Shown: positions 52,868 to 63,090 of the stretch, one piece after another
How the letters are laid out: each line of letters opens with the position of its first letter
How positions within the stretch are numbered: the first letter of the stretch is position 1
From: Vibrio anguillarum
Lineage (GTDB): Bacteria; Pseudomonadota; Gammaproteobacteria; Enterobacterales; Vibrionaceae
Assembly (NCBI RefSeq): GCF_001989995.2
Contig: NZ_JAHGUP010000041.1
Location: 1-63,240 of the forward strand
Length of the DNA stretch: 63,240 bases
Direction of reading: 5' to 3'
The notes under the pieces: model-generated
Databases searched by the model: none
What the model saw: the letters and a program-made list of their open reading frames with translations, nothing else
Told to the model about the DNA's origin: nothing
Made by a program: the position numbers and the translations under genes

Positions 52868-54337
52868 TTATTCTACCTGTAACGTTACATCAGAAAAATT
52901 CGAGTATGCGTCGATCATGATATGCAGATCCTCAGCATTTGGCTCTGCTAGACATTGCTCATTACTTCCTGATTGGTAAGGCCGACAATCAAAGACTCTT
53001 TTGGTCGGTGGATTGCCTGAAAGGGTATAGAGATCGGCATCGCCTTGCCCAGAGGTTATCGAAATTTTTACCGCTGCTTGGCGTTCTGATGCAGGTAAAA
53101 TGAATCGTTTTTGTTGGCCTTTGCTCAAGGTGATGCCAGTAATACTTTGCCCACGCTGGATGACGCCATCTTGCGGAGGTGGAGTGCCTCCTTTTTTCCC
53201 TACGGGCAACTGGTTATCAAAGAATGGTGCAACCTGAGGCCAGATTTTGCTGATTTTGACCCCTTGGTTTTCACACCCCCCAAAGTGGTGTAGTGCAATG
53301 ACTTTATGGCTCTCAGAGGTCAATACAGGTGAACCAGAAGAGCCGCCAATAGTGTCACAAAAATACCCTGTGTCGGTATTGGCACCGCGACCATTGGTAG
53401 AGGCTATATCAATTTGGCACATGCCTGAGCCATTTTGATCGCTTTCAATCGCCAACTCTTTGGGGTTACCAGCGCCGTGTTGTGGAATATAAATACTCGT
53501 GCCGTAGCTGGGTTCTGAATTGTCTAAGCCTAAGTAACTAAATTGTCCTAGCTGCTCGAAATTAGCCACCGTGAATAATGTGTAGTCCAAGGTATAATCG
53601 GTGCTTAATAACTGATCGCCCATGACCTTTACTGTGGTATCCAAGCTACCGCCGCAAGTTGTGCGTTGGTAATTAAACCATACTTCAGTATTTTTTAGTT
53701 CAGAGGCTGTTGATACACAGTGGTTATTGGTGATCATGTGATTATTGGGCCCGACACGCCAAGCTGTGCATAAACTACGGCCATCAATCAGTAGCCTTGC
53801 TACGGCGCTACTCCACGCCACTTTTTCAGGGTGTGAGTCGCTCCAACAAGCAACATCTTTTCTTTCATTGATGCCACAGGTTGAGAACAACCCAGAATTA
53901 TCAGCGGCTAGGTTCGGTTGTGATAACGTGGCACTTTCATTCCCAGCCATAAAATAGTCAATTGAGATCTGTGCTTGGTCAGGATGTTCACCAGTTTTCC
54001 ACTCCACGATAACGCTATCCCCATTAATCGAGCGGGCAAATAAAGGCCCGTTCTCTGAACTGTCGTAGGTGATACTTTCATTGCTGTGTGGAGAGCGTAG
54101 TGTGACGCTTCCCCCTTTGCTGAGTTGAAACTTATCAAAGTGGACCTTAATAAAGCTGGCTCCCGGTGAATGAATTGGATAGTGAGTGGTTAGAGATTGA
54201 TGGGTTGTTAAAGAATGCGGATGGATTACTTTATCCGCAATGGTGGGTAGTGGTTCTTTTTCCGTTGAAGCTGTGGCTTGAGTAGAACTCAACACCACTG
54301 CTGCTATTAAGCCAAGTAGACGTATTGATAATTGCAT
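52868..54337 (-). CDS. Secreted trypsin-like protease with C-terminal PPC domain
   Basis: The 489-aa product has a signal peptide (cleavage near ATA, residue 23) and an N-terminal beta domain (residues ~40-145). The serine protease domain has His206 (ITNNHC), Asp251 (TLDYTLF) and Ser334 (GGSSGSPVL). A Pro/Gly linker leads to a PPC (pre-peptidase C-terminal) domain (about 395-489; QGDADLYTLSGNPPTKR). The GSSGSP loop replaces GDSGGP, as in glutamyl endopeptidase/lysyl-endopeptidase-like relatives. AGAGGAGA precedes the start. It is probably exported by type II secretion. Confidence 0.9.
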   Translation of the reverse strand: MQLSIRLLGLIAAVVLSSTQATASTEKEPLPTIADKVIHPHSLTTHQSLTTHYPIHSPGASFIKVHFDKFQLSKGGSVTLRSPHSNESITYDSSENGPLFARSINGDSVIVEWKTGEHPDQAQISIDYFMAGNESATLSQPNLAADNSGLFSTCGINERKDVACWSDSHPEKVAWSSAVARLLIDGRSLCTAWRVGPNNHMITNNHCVSTASELKNTEVWFNYQRTTCGGSLDTTVKVMGDQLLSTDYTLDYTLFTVANFEQLGQFSYLGLDNSEPSYGTSIYIPQHGAGNPKELAIESDQNGSGMCQIDIASTNGRGANTDTGYFCDTIGGSSGSPVLTSESHKVIALHHFGGCENQGVKISKIWPQVAPFFDNQLPVGKKGGTPPPQDGVIQRGQSITGITLSKGQQKRFILPASERQAAVKISITSGQGDADLYTLSGNPPTKRVFDCRPYQSGSNEQCLAEPNAEDLHIMIDAYSNFSDVTLQVE

Positions 54338-54374
54338 TTTGATCTCCTCTATATGGCAATCAATGCCTCATAAA

Positions 54375-54406
54375 GCATATGAGCATATGAGCATATGAGC
54401 CTATGA
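54375..54406. repeat. Tandem 8-bp repeat
   Basis: Four consecutive copies of GCATATGA, the last with one mismatch (GCCTATGA), lie 38 bp upstream of the start codon of the PPC protease. Copy-number change here would alter promoter or leader spacing of that gene. The remaining ~220 bp to 54628 shows no other element I can support. Confidence 0.9.
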
Positions 54407-54628
54407 GAGTATTGGCTCAAAAATAGTCTCGATATGTGTGTAAACTTAATTGTGCGTAACATTATCAATAGCAGTCCTCTCCAGTAGTCTCTCGATGATG
54501 GTAGAGGAATGGGGTCAACAAAAAGTATCACTGATCAATCATTAAAGCGTCAAAATGATACTTTCCGTCGGATGTTGTATGGGTGATGCTGCTAGACTTG
54601 TTCATGAACTTATTCATAGGAGAAAACA

Positions 54629-55180
54629 ATGAACTCGACGATTTTTAGCTCGGCCATCGTCACCACGACGTTAACCACCAGCTTATTATTTGCAGGAATG
54701 GCAAACGCTCTGCAACTCAGCAGCCGTGATATCCAAGAAGGCCACCCGATGGCAAAAACCTTTGAATTTTCAGGCTGGGGTTGTTCTGGGGAGAATCTTT
54801 CGCCGCACTTAATTTGGACTGATGCACCACAAGGAACCAAAAGCTTTGCTATTACGGTTTTTGATCCAGATGCTCCGACAGGAAGTGGCTTTTGGCATTG
54901 GATTGCGCTGGATATTCCAGCGACAGTGAGTGAGCTATCACGTGGGGTTGAAGTCAAAAAGCTCGGTGCAATAGAAACACGTATCGATTATGGCAGCGTT
55001 GGTTTTGGTGGTGCTTGTCCGCCAGAAGGGCACGGAATGCACCGTTACCAGTTTACGGTATGGGCTCTCCCGACGGAAAAACTCAATTTGGCGGCCGATG
55101 TATCACCTGCGGTGGTTGGTTTTACCCTCAATAGTTTGGCGTTAGAAAAAGCGACGCTGACCGCAACCTATACACGCTAA
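54629..55180 (+). CDS. YbhB/YbcL-family PEBP protein, exported
   Basis: The 183-aa product has a signal peptide (cleavage after MANA) and the phosphatidylethanolamine-binding-protein fold: VFDPDAPTGSGFWHWIALDIP (CR1) and GFGGACPPEGHGMHRYQFTVWAL (CR2). The bacterial family is related to Raf kinase inhibitor proteins, but its role is not settled. A strong TAGGAGAAAA site precedes the start. It is followed 14 nt later by an AraC-family regulator, suggesting an operon. Confidence 0.92.
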   Translation: MNSTIFSSAIVTTTLTTSLLFAGMANALQLSSRDIQEGHPMAKTFEFSGWGCSGENLSPHLIWTDAPQGTKSFAITVFDPDAPTGSGFWHWIALDIPATVSELSRGVEVKKLGAIETRIDYGSVGFGGACPPEGHGMHRYQFTVWALPTEKLNLAADVSPAVVGFTLNSLALEKATLTATYTR

Positions 55181-55194
55181 TTCATGGGGGAGTG

Positions 55195-56037
55195 ATGAAT
55201 CACCAATACCAAGTCACCACCTTTCGAGCCGCTCAGCAACAAAGGCTGAGAAATGTGAGGATTCACTCTCCAAGCTTGATTCAGATCCAATCTGGCAGTA
55301 AAAAACTGTTTCATAAGGAAGAGGCCATTAATCTATCGAGCACTTCGTTATTGTTGTGTGAGGCCTCAGCTTCGCTCAGTTTCGAAAATTTACCAGAGCA
55401 CGGTTACTTCTCGTCAAGGCTGTTCAGTTTCACCTACCGCCCGACCGAGGCGATGCTTGCGTTAAGCGCAAGTCATGATCGCCCAGTTATGTGGCCTGTG
55501 ATTTCAACCAACTCTTCACTGAAAAGTTCGCTCAATGCGCTCGCCTCGTTCGATCTTTCGTTAATCAGCCAAGAAACCCAAGCCTATCTACTGATGGTGT
55601 TATACCAACAATTGGCTGAGCAAGGTGTACTGCATTGGCTCTTTGAGAGTAATTCTCTACCCTTTGAGCAGAAGCTGAGAAACTACCTCGCCCAGTCACC
55701 AGAAGAAGAACATCCACTTGAGCGGGTAGCAACGCACTTTGCCATGAGCCGCGCGACCTTAATTCGACGCTTAAAGCAACATGGCACCCGTTACCGTGAG
55801 GTTTTGGCTGAAGTGCGTGTGAATCACGCGCTGAACTTAATGCAAAGTGGCCAACGAAATATAGCGATATTGGCACAGTGTTGCGGTTACCAATCGGAAC
55901 AGCGATTTAATCAACGCTTTCGCAGTCAGTTTGGTTTAAGCCCCAAAGCGTATTTACAAACTCTTGGTATACGAGGTAAAGGTACGCCAGATAAAGAGAC
56001 AAAAAAACAGCCCATTTTATCCAATGAGCTATTTTAA
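55195..56037 (+). CDS. AraC-family regulator
   Basis: The 280-aa protein has an N-terminal domain of ~160 residues without recognised motifs and a C-terminal AraC double HTH (about residues 165-265). The latter includes ERVATHFAMSRATLIRRLKQ and the second helix pair IAILAQCCGYQSEQRFNQRF, then FGLSPKAYL. A GTG one codon upstream could also serve as start, with GGGGGAG before it. It probably regulates itself and the PEBP gene. It is convergent with the lactate operon. Confidence 0.9.
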   Translation: MNHQYQVTTFRAAQQQRLRNVRIHSPSLIQIQSGSKKLFHKEEAINLSSTSLLLCEASASLSFENLPEHGYFSSRLFSFTYRPTEAMLALSASHDRPVMWPVISTNSSLKSSLNALASFDLSLISQETQAYLLMVLYQQLAEQGVLHWLFESNSLPFEQKLRNYLAQSPEEEHPLERVATHFAMSRATLIRRLKQHGTRYREVLAEVRVNHALNLMQSGQRNIAILAQCCGYQSEQRFNQRFRSQFGLSPKAYLQTLGIRGKGTPDKETKKQPILSNELF

Positions 56038-56050
56038 GATTGAGAGTAGA

Positions 56051-58891
56051 TCAAAGCGGTTTAGACACTTCATCGACCAAATATAAAATAGATTGATATG
56101 GAATGCCGCTGTGGTGCGACAGGCCAATTTCACAGGTACGGCTATTACTGAATCCGCGTTCGCAGTGAGCAGGGACTTGCTCTTTGAGCGGATGAACGGC
56201 CGCCGCATTCAGTTCTGGCGTGGTAAAGCCTTTATCGCCCGCCCAACCGCAGCATTGAATATGCTCTGGCACAATCACCGTGCTGACGCAGGTTTGGGTC
56301 AATTTGAGCATATCGGCTTCCAATCCCATTTTGCGCGCACTGCAGGTGATATGCAGCATCACAGTTTCTTCTTTGGCTTTGATCGCTAAAGAATCCAGCA
56401 GATACTTATTGACAAAACCGACGGGTTCTAAAATCTCCAGTGGTTTAGTAAATTGTTCAATACTGCGTTTTGCACACGGGCTGGTATCCATCAATACCGG
56501 ATATCGCCCTTGTTGGCTAGCTTGCCATAACGCGGCTTCTAACTGCTGCGCTTTTGACTGTGCAAGCTCATTCATTCCCTTGCTGTCATAGGGCATACCA
56601 CAACATTGGCTGTTGAGCTCGTTAGGTAGGATCACCTCATATCCTGCTTTGTTAAGCAGCGATAAGGTCACTTCGGTTAATGGCCGCTGATCGCCCGCGC
56701 TGTTCTGCTGGCCCATATTTCGGCTCGCACAAGAGGGCAGATAGACAACTTTTTTCTCACGGCGCGGCAGGTTTTCTACTGCAATGGCTAAGTTCTGATG
56801 ATTGGCTTGCGGCAGTTGTGGATACCAAATAGGCGTTTTGCCTTTGCTGAGTTTACGCAAGCCGTTGGTTGCGCCGCCGACTAACTTGTCGCCCAGCCAT
56901 TTGCTCGCCAATTGGTTGGCACTGAGGCCGATTTTAGCCACGGCTGTGGTGGCGGCAAAGTGATCCGCCGTCCATGTAGCAATGAGGATGAATTTTTGGT
57001 ATTTCGCGGTGCGCAGCTTTTTCACTAAATCACCAGTGTTGATACCAACAGGGCAGCGCTCAGCGCATAAGCCAGTTGCGGCGCAGGTGTCTAATCCTTG
57101 GTATTCAAAGACTTTTTCAAGCTCAGAAGCTTCTACCGTTTCACCTTGCGCGCGTCGACGTTGCAGCTCGCGGTACAAGACTATTCGTTGACGGGGCGAG
57201 AGTGATAGTGTGCGAGACGGACAAACAGGTTCGCAAAACCCGCATTCGATGCAGCGATCGACCAAGGCATCAGCTGCTGGCATTGGCTTTAGGTTAGCTA
57301 AGTGGGAACGCGGATCATCGTTGATTATAACGCCGGGGTTGAGCAAGCCTTGTGGGTCAAACAGGGTTTTGATTTGTTGCATTAAGGTGTAACCGTCTTT
57401 GCCCCATTCCAATTCCACATACGGTGCCATGTTACGGCCCGTGCCGTGCTCGGCTTTGAGTGAGCCTTGATATTTCACGGCCACCAGCTCGGCCACTTCA
57501 TCCATAAATGCGCCGTAGTGGTCGATCTCACTTTGGCTATCAAAGCCTTGTGTAAAGACAAAATGCAAGTTGCCTTCTAGAGCGTGGCCGAAGATGATGG
57601 CTTCGTGATAGTGGTAGTGATCAAACAGAGCCTGCAAGTCGCGCACACCATTGGCAAGGCTTTCTACCGGAAACGCCACATCTTCAATGATGACGGTTGT
57701 CCCCACTTCGCGCACCGCGCCCACGGCAGGGAACATCCCTTTGCGAATGCCCCATAAGGTTGCCACCGTCTTGGCATCAGAGGTGAATGGTACGGATTCG
57801 ATGATCTGGTAATCGCTTAGTGCTGCCATCACGGCGCTGCATTGCGAATGAAGGGCCGCGTGATCGCTGGCGTGAGACTCAATTAGCAGCGCAGCGGCTT
57901 CTAGATCCAATTGCGCAATAAATGCGGGCATGCCGGCTTTGTCAGCGACAGAGCGCATCGCGCGTCCATCCATCATTTCGACTGCCGCAACTGGGGTTTT
58001 GGACAGGGTCGTAACCGCTTGGCTAGCCTGCTCAATATCAGCAAAGACAAGCAGCGCTGAGGCTTTGTGCGCGAGCTCAATGACGGTGTTGTAGGTGATG
58101 TCGGCAATAAAACCGAGTGTGCCTTCCGACCCAATCATCAAATGTTCAATGATTTCAATCGGATCAGAGTAATCAACGAGAGCATTTAGGGCATAGCCAG
58201 TGGTGTTTTTTAGGCGATATTTGTGGTGAATAAGCTTTGATAGTGTGTGATTTTGCGCCGTTTGTGCATGAAGTTGAGCAATACCTTCAAGCAATTTGGG
58301 TTTAGCGATTTTGAATGCAGCGATGCTTTCTGGGTTTGCGGTGTCGAGCACGGAACCGTCTGCGAAGACGATCTTCATACTATCGACAGTGCGGTAAGAA
58401 TTTTGCGCAGTGCCGCAGCACATACCACTGGCGTTATTGGCGGCGATTCCACCAATTTTGCAGGTGTTGATTGAGGCTGGATCTGGGCCGATTTTGCGTT
58501 GAAAAGGGGCAAGGTATTTGTTGGCATCGGCTCCGATGACCCCCGGTTGTAGGGTGATTTTTTTGCCCTCATCGTGAATGCGATGACCGCGCCAGTCATC
58601 GGTTAAGGCGATCAAGACTGAATCAGAAACTGCCTGACCAGATAAACTGGTGCCAGCGGCGCGAAACGTGCAGTGAACGCCAAGCTCGCGGCAGCTTTTA
58701 ATGGCAAAAATGACCTCATCAAGGCTTTGTAAGCGCAGCACAATTTTCGGCACTAAGCGATAGAAACTGGCATCAGTACCATAAGCAAGGCGTTTTGCCT
58801 GCTGCGTGATGATGCGCTCAGGGTCGATACGTGTAGCGAGTTGCGTTTCCAGTTGACGATAGGTGGCGTCTGAAAGAGTGCTGGCCATCAT
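56051..58891 (-). CDS. FAD/Fe-S D-lactate dehydrogenase (Dld-II type)
   Basis: The 946-aa enzyme has an N-terminal FAD-binding domain (CTFRAAGTSLSGQAV, IGGIAANNASGMC), an FAD-oxidase C domain (LEGNLHFVFTQG, KAEHGTGRNMAPYVELE) and a ferredoxin-type part with CIECGFCEPVCPS and CAATGLCAERCPVG clusters. A C-terminal CCG region follows (SQCCGMPYDS and IQCCGWAGDKGF). This resembles Shewanella Dld-II, which passes electrons from D-lactate to quinones. It is the last gene of the permease-lldD-dld operon, 69 nt after lldD. Other 2-hydroxy acids remain possible. Confidence 0.88.
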   Translation of the reverse strand: MMASTLSDATYRQLETQLATRIDPERIITQQAKRLAYGTDASFYRLVPKIVLRLQSLDEVIFAIKSCRELGVHCTFRAAGTSLSGQAVSDSVLIALTDDWRGHRIHDEGKKITLQPGVIGADANKYLAPFQRKIGPDPASINTCKIGGIAANNASGMCCGTAQNSYRTVDSMKIVFADGSVLDTANPESIAAFKIAKPKLLEGIAQLHAQTAQNHTLSKLIHHKYRLKNTTGYALNALVDYSDPIEIIEHLMIGSEGTLGFIADITYNTVIELAHKASALLVFADIEQASQAVTTLSKTPVAAVEMMDGRAMRSVADKAGMPAFIAQLDLEAAALLIESHASDHAALHSQCSAVMAALSDYQIIESVPFTSDAKTVATLWGIRKGMFPAVGAVREVGTTVIIEDVAFPVESLANGVRDLQALFDHYHYHEAIIFGHALEGNLHFVFTQGFDSQSEIDHYGAFMDEVAELVAVKYQGSLKAEHGTGRNMAPYVELEWGKDGYTLMQQIKTLFDPQGLLNPGVIINDDPRSHLANLKPMPAADALVDRCIECGFCEPVCPSRTLSLSPRQRIVLYRELQRRRAQGETVEASELEKVFEYQGLDTCAATGLCAERCPVGINTGDLVKKLRTAKYQKFILIATWTADHFAATTAVAKIGLSANQLASKWLGDKLVGGATNGLRKLSKGKTPIWYPQLPQANHQNLAIAVENLPRREKKVVYLPSCASRNMGQQNSAGDQRPLTEVTLSLLNKAGYEVILPNELNSQCCGMPYDSKGMNELAQSKAQQLEAALWQASQQGRYPVLMDTSPCAKRSIEQFTKPLEILEPVGFVNKYLLDSLAIKAKEETVMLHITCSARKMGLEADMLKLTQTCVSTVIVPEHIQCCGWAGDKGFTTPELNAAAVHPLKEQVPAHCERGFSNSRTCEIGLSHHSGIPYQSILYLVDEVSKPL

Positions 58892-58960
58892 TGTTTCCCA
58901 TTTTAAATTGAGGTTGTGGATAGGTTAACGTGCGGCTACCGTAGGTTTGTCATTATGAGA

Positions 58961-60097
58961 TTAAAGTTTGACTAACGAGTCTCGTGACAAATCGGCAATG
59001 GTTTTCGCTCCGGTTAAGGTCATGGCAACGCGCATCTCTTTTTCATATAAATCGAGCAAGTTCTCAACGCCGCTTTGACCTTGCGCCGCCAATGCATAAA
59101 CAAACGAGCGACCCAGCAGCGTGCAGTCCGCGCCCAGCGCGAGCATGCGTACTACATCAAGCCCAGTGCGAATTCCAGAATCGACCAGAATTTTCAGGTC
59201 GCCCTTCACCGCATCAGCAATCGCAGGTAAGGCTTTGGCGGTTGACAATACCCCATCAAGCTGGCGACCACCGTGGTTGGATACGATAATGCCATCAGCG
59301 CCAAATCGCACCGCGTCTTTGGCATCTTCTGTATCTAGAATGCCTTTAATGATCATCGGGCCGTCCCAAAAGTCGCGGATCCACTCTAAATCTTTCCATG
59401 AAATGGAAGGATCAAAATTTTCGCCAAGCCAACCAATGTAGTCTTCCAATTTAGTCGGCGTGCCACGGTAGGCAGAAATATTGCCTAAATCGTGTGGTTT
59501 ACCGAGCAAGCCAACATCCCACGCCCAGCTTGGGTGTTTCATCGCTTGAAACACTCGGCGCATCGCCGCATTAGGGCCGCTCATGCCAGAATGCATATCG
59601 CGGTAACGCGCGCCGGGAACGGGCATATCCACGGTAAACACGAGGTTTTTTACCCCCGCGGCTTTGGCGCGCTCCAACACATTTTTCATAAAGCCGCGAT
59701 CTTTAAGCACGTAGAGTTGAAACCAAATTGGTCGAGCCAGCGCCGTTGATACTTCTTCGATCGGGCAAACCGATACGGTAGACAGTGTAAAAGGAATGCC
59801 TTTATTTTCAGCCGCGCGCGCTGCTTGCACTTCGCCGCGCCGCGCGTACATACCAGTTAAACCTACAGGGGCAAGGGCGATCGGCATTGCAAGCTGTTCG
59901 CCAAACAGTTGTGTTTCTAAACTGAGCTCTGACATGTCATTAAGTACGCGTTGGTGCAGTGCGATATCGGCTAAATCGGCGGTATTGCGTGTGAGCGTGT
60001 GCTCACCGTATGAGCCACCATCAATATAATGAAACAGAAAAGGAGGCAATTTCGCTTTCGCGGCAGCGCGATAGTCGGTGGAGGCTGAAATAATCAT
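58961..60097 (-). CDS. lldD: L-lactate dehydrogenase, FMN-dependent
   Basis: The 378-aa protein belongs to the FMN-dependent alpha-hydroxyacid dehydrogenases. It shows [22 protein letters not shown] in family order, [16 protein letters not shown], the Lys of [11 protein letters not shown] and the catalytic His/Arg segment [11 protein letters not shown]. It oxidises L-lactate to pyruvate at the membrane. The frame is open 16 codons upstream. The ATG at 60097 follows AGGATT and matches LldD length. Second gene of the lactate operon. Confidence 0.96.
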   Translation of the reverse strand: MIISASTDYRAAAKAKLPPFLFHYIDGGSYGEHTLTRNTADLADIALHQRVLNDMSELSLETQLFGEQLAMPIALAPVGLTGMYARRGEVQAARAAENKGIPFTLSTVSVCPIEEVSTALARPIWFQLYVLKDRGFMKNVLERAKAAGVKNLVFTVDMPVPGARYRDMHSGMSGPNAAMRRVFQAMKHPSWAWDVGLLGKPHDLGNISAYRGTPTKLEDYIGWLGENFDPSISWKDLEWIRDFWDGPMIIKGILDTEDAKDAVRFGADGIIVSNHGGRQLDGVLSTAKALPAIADAVKGDLKILVDSGIRTGLDVVRMLALGADCTLLGRSFVYALAAQGQSGVENLLDLYEKEMRVAMTLTGAKTIADLSRDSLVKL

Positions 60098-60204
60098 AGA
60101 TTGAATCCTAATTTGTACAGAGCCGCCGCCTAGCGAGCTCTGCATTTATTACACAAGATTAATGGTTATAAAAACCAAGTTGATACCAAATCACATCACC
60201 AAAC

Positions 60205-61905
60205 TTAGGGTTGCTGGGTCATTAGTACGTCGGTCATATTAAAGCCGTAAATCACCACTAAACCGATAAGGCCAGTCATCACAAGGTAGTAGAAAGTCGG
60301 GATAATGGTTTTGCGCAGCGTGGCTCCTTCACGGCCCAATAAACCGACCGTTGCTGATGCCGCGACGACGTTGTGAATCGCAATCATATTGCCCGCCGCT
60401 GCGCCAACAGCTTGTAGCGCAATGATCATCACACTGGAGATAGAGAGTGTTTGCGCCACTTCAAACTGGAACTGGCTAAACATCATGTTCGACACCGTAT
60501 TTGAGCCTGCGATGAACGCCCCAAGTGCGCCAACGGTGGCACTTAATGCAGGGAAGGCATCACCGACTAAACCCGCGGCAAAATTGGCGGTAGTGACTGG
60601 CATGCTCGCAAGCTCTGCGCCATTGACGCCAGAATTAATAAAAATGCGCACCATAGGGATAGTGAATACCAACACAAAACCCGCGCCGATCAGCGTTTTG
60701 CTTGATTCACCGAATGCTTTGATGAGCGGTGTCGCACTGCGCGACTGCAATATTACTGCCAGTAACGCGACAAAAACCAAGATGCCACCGGGAAGATAAA
60801 GCGGTTGAATGGCCGTGCTGATGCCTGTTTCAGCCAGAATGTTGTTAAAGGATAGGCTCACTCCAGCCAGCAGTGACTTAAATTCGCTGCTCACACGGCT
60901 TGCCACAAGGATAACCGCGAGTAGAACATAGGGAGTCCAAGCCAATGCAAGGCCCATCGGTTTAGCTTTGATCTCTTCAATATCAATTTTTAATGAGCCT
61001 AACCACTCTACGGGCCACGATTTTTCTTCTGGAAAATCCCATTGTGATTTTGGTACTAAAAAGCCTTTTTTCGCGGCCGTGACAACCAGTGCCAAGCTGA
61101 TCAAGCCACCGATTAATGAGGGAAATTCTGGGCCAAGAAAGACGCCCGTTAGCGCGTAAGGCACAGTAAAAGCCAAGCCAGAGAAAATCGCAAAAGGCAA
61201 AATATCTAACCCTTCGGTCCAGCTTTTGTTTTTACCGAAAAAGCGCGTCAACATCATCGCCATTAATACTGGCATCAATGTACCGACTATCGCATGGGTG
61301 ATGGCGACACTGGTGGTGATTTGCTGTAAATACACATCCCAACTTGAACCGTTGCTGATCAGCGTTTCGGTGATGTTGTGCGTATCTAACCCCTTGTTTA
61401 CCCCAACAATAATCGGCGTACCCACGGCGCCGAAAGAGACAGGAGTGGATTGGATCATCATCCCCATCAATACGGCAGCCAACGCGGGAAAGCCAATCGC
61501 AACCAGCAACGGTGCCGCGATAGCTGCTGGTGTACCAAAACCAGAAGCGCCTTCAATAAAAGAGCCAAAACACCACGCAATGATAATGGCTTGCACACGG
61601 CGATCAGCCGAAACATCGGTAAAACCGTTACGAATGGTGGTGATAGCACCAGTGTGTTTTAAGGTGTTGAGTAGGAAGATTGCGCCAAACACAATCCAGA
61701 GCACGGAAATCGTGATACCGAACCCTTGCAAAACAGAAGCAAGCACACGGTTTGCCGACATATCCCAAAAGGTGAGGGCGATGGCCACGGTTAACGCAAA
61801 AGCCACGGGCATCGCCTTTCTCGCAGGCCAGTTGAGGCCGACTAAAAGAATCGCTGCCACCACAATGGGGGAGAAGGCCACTAGTGCCAGTAAGGTTTCG
61901 TTCAT
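60205..61905 (-). CDS. lldP: L-lactate permease (LctP family)
   Basis: The 566-aa inner-membrane protein has at least 12 hydrophobic helices and LctP landmarks: [37 protein letters not shown] and [14 protein letters not shown]. It imports lactate with protons. The start at 61905 has AGGAAG before it; the longer frame to 61974 adds a non-hydrophobic leader and is rejected. First gene of the operon, divergent from a LysR gene. Confidence 0.95.
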   Translation of the reverse strand: MNETLLALVAFSPIVVAAILLVGLNWPARKAMPVAFALTVAIALTFWDMSANRVLASVLQGFGITISVLWIVFGAIFLLNTLKHTGAITTIRNGFTDVSADRRVQAIIIAWCFGSFIEGASGFGTPAAIAAPLLVAIGFPALAAVLMGMMIQSTPVSFGAVGTPIIVGVNKGLDTHNITETLISNGSSWDVYLQQITTSVAITHAIVGTLMPVLMAMMLTRFFGKNKSWTEGLDILPFAIFSGLAFTVPYALTGVFLGPEFPSLIGGLISLALVVTAAKKGFLVPKSQWDFPEEKSWPVEWLGSLKIDIEEIKAKPMGLALAWTPYVLLAVILVASRVSSEFKSLLAGVSLSFNNILAETGISTAIQPLYLPGGILVFVALLAVILQSRSATPLIKAFGESSKTLIGAGFVLVFTIPMVRIFINSGVNGAELASMPVTTANFAAGLVGDAFPALSATVGALGAFIAGSNTVSNMMFSQFQFEVAQTLSISSVMIIALQAVGAAAGNMIAIHNVVAASATVGLLGREGATLRKTIIPTFYYLVMTGLIGLVVIYGFNMTDVLMTQQP

Positions 61906-62125
61906 TGGATACTTCCTCGTAAAGTGTGCTCTTCGTACTAGCTCTAAATAGTAGGATAGTTGAGGAGCAGACATCCTGTAGGGGCTACAGACCTTTCGGC
62001 CAGGTCGGGTAGCTAAATTATTATATTTGTGATTTTTTTGTTAATTCGGGGTGAATTTACTCCTTTATTTTTTATGGATATAGGGAAATAATGAAAATAA
62101 TTAATTCCAAAATTGACATAATAAG

Positions 62126-63025
62126 ATGCGAGCAGACGACCTAATATTGTTTTCACAAGTGATGGAACTGGGAAGTTTTAGTAAAGTAGCAGAACAGAAT
62201 AGCCTTACAAATTCGGTAGTTAGTAAAAGAATGGCGCGTTTAGAAGAAGAGTTAGGCGTGCAGCTATTATATCGAACTACGCGTAAATTAACCCTGACCG
62301 AAGCAGGTAAGGCACTGTTACAGGGTGCGAAAAATGTGAAGCTTGCCACTCAAGAAGCCGTCGATGCGGTGGCTGGGTTTGGTGAAAATGTCAGCGGCCA
62401 CATCAAAATGTCGGTTCCCACCATATCAGGCGATCTAATTTTGGCCGACGCGGTGGCGGAATTTTGCAATTTACACCCCGGCTTAACGGTAGACATGTCG
62501 CTTGATAACCGTTTTGTTGATTTAGTGGAAGGAGGTTTTGACCTAGTGATCCGCACTGGTTACTTGGAAGATTCAAGCTTAATTGCGCGGCATATTTTAG
62601 ACTCACAGTGGGTTGTGTGCGCTTCTCCCTCTTATATTGCGAAAAATGGAAAACCGTTAAAACCGGAAGATTTAGTCAACCACAACTGCTTTCAGTACGC
62701 GTACCAAACCACAGGTGCGAGCGAGTGGGAATTTAAAGGCCGCAAAGGAAACTACATTGTCACAGTATCGGGCTGCTTTTCTACGGATAATGCCACGGCA
62801 CTAAGAAAAGCGGCTTTAGGCTGCCACGGCATTGCTTATGTACCGCGCTGTTTGGTTTATCATGATTTTCGTAACGGCCAACTCGTGGATATTTTCCCGG
62901 AACAAGTGGGCAAAAAATTGGGTATATATGCCGTGTATCCCTTTACTCGCCAACCCCCGAATAAAGTCCGCTTGCTGATAGAGCACATCCGCGCCCGTTA
63001 TTTGACTATTTCACACTATTTTTGA
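62126..63025 (+). CDS. LysR-family regulator of the lactate operon (inferred)
   Basis: The 299-aa protein has a LysR HTH (LILFSQVMELGSFSKVAEQNS, split here, then SVVSKRMARLEEELGVQLLYRTTRKLTLTEAG in family order) and a LysR substrate domain of the CrgA-like type (GHIKMSVPTISGDLILADAV, GFDLVIRTGYLEDSSLIAR). It lies 220 bp from the divergent lactate permease, so control of that operon is the natural inference. E. coli uses a GntR protein (LldR) for this instead. The ribosome-binding site is weak. Confidence 0.88.
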   Translation: MRADDLILFSQVMELGSFSKVAEQNSLTNSVVSKRMARLEEELGVQLLYRTTRKLTLTEAGKALLQGAKNVKLATQEAVDAVAGFGENVSGHIKMSVPTISGDLILADAVAEFCNLHPGLTVDMSLDNRFVDLVEGGFDLVIRTGYLEDSSLIARHILDSQWVVCASPSYIAKNGKPLKPEDLVNHNCFQYAYQTTGASEWEFKGRKGNYIVTVSGCFSTDNATALRKAALGCHGIAYVPRCLVYHDFRNGQLVDIFPEQVGKKLGIYAVYPFTRQPPNKVRLLIEHIRARYLTISHYF

Positions 63026-63070
63026 GTGTGACTTATGTAAAGGATGTCTTCGGTCGTATACCGTTCTGTT

Positions 63071-63090
63071 CCTCCCCCTAAAAGGGGAGG
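63071..63090 (+). terminator. Hairpin after the LysR gene
   Basis: CCTCCCC and GGGGAGG form a perfect 7-bp stem with a 6-nt loop, followed by GAATTAGTTT. It is GC-rich but lacks a tight U-run. The last 150 bp of the window show no supportable gene. Confidence 0.55.

Noticed and set aside
61226..61951. 241-aa plus-strand ORF
   Set aside because: It is fully antisense to the lactate permease, whose LctP motifs are clear. The product is a low-quality Ala/Thr/Ile-rich mirror of membrane-helix codons.
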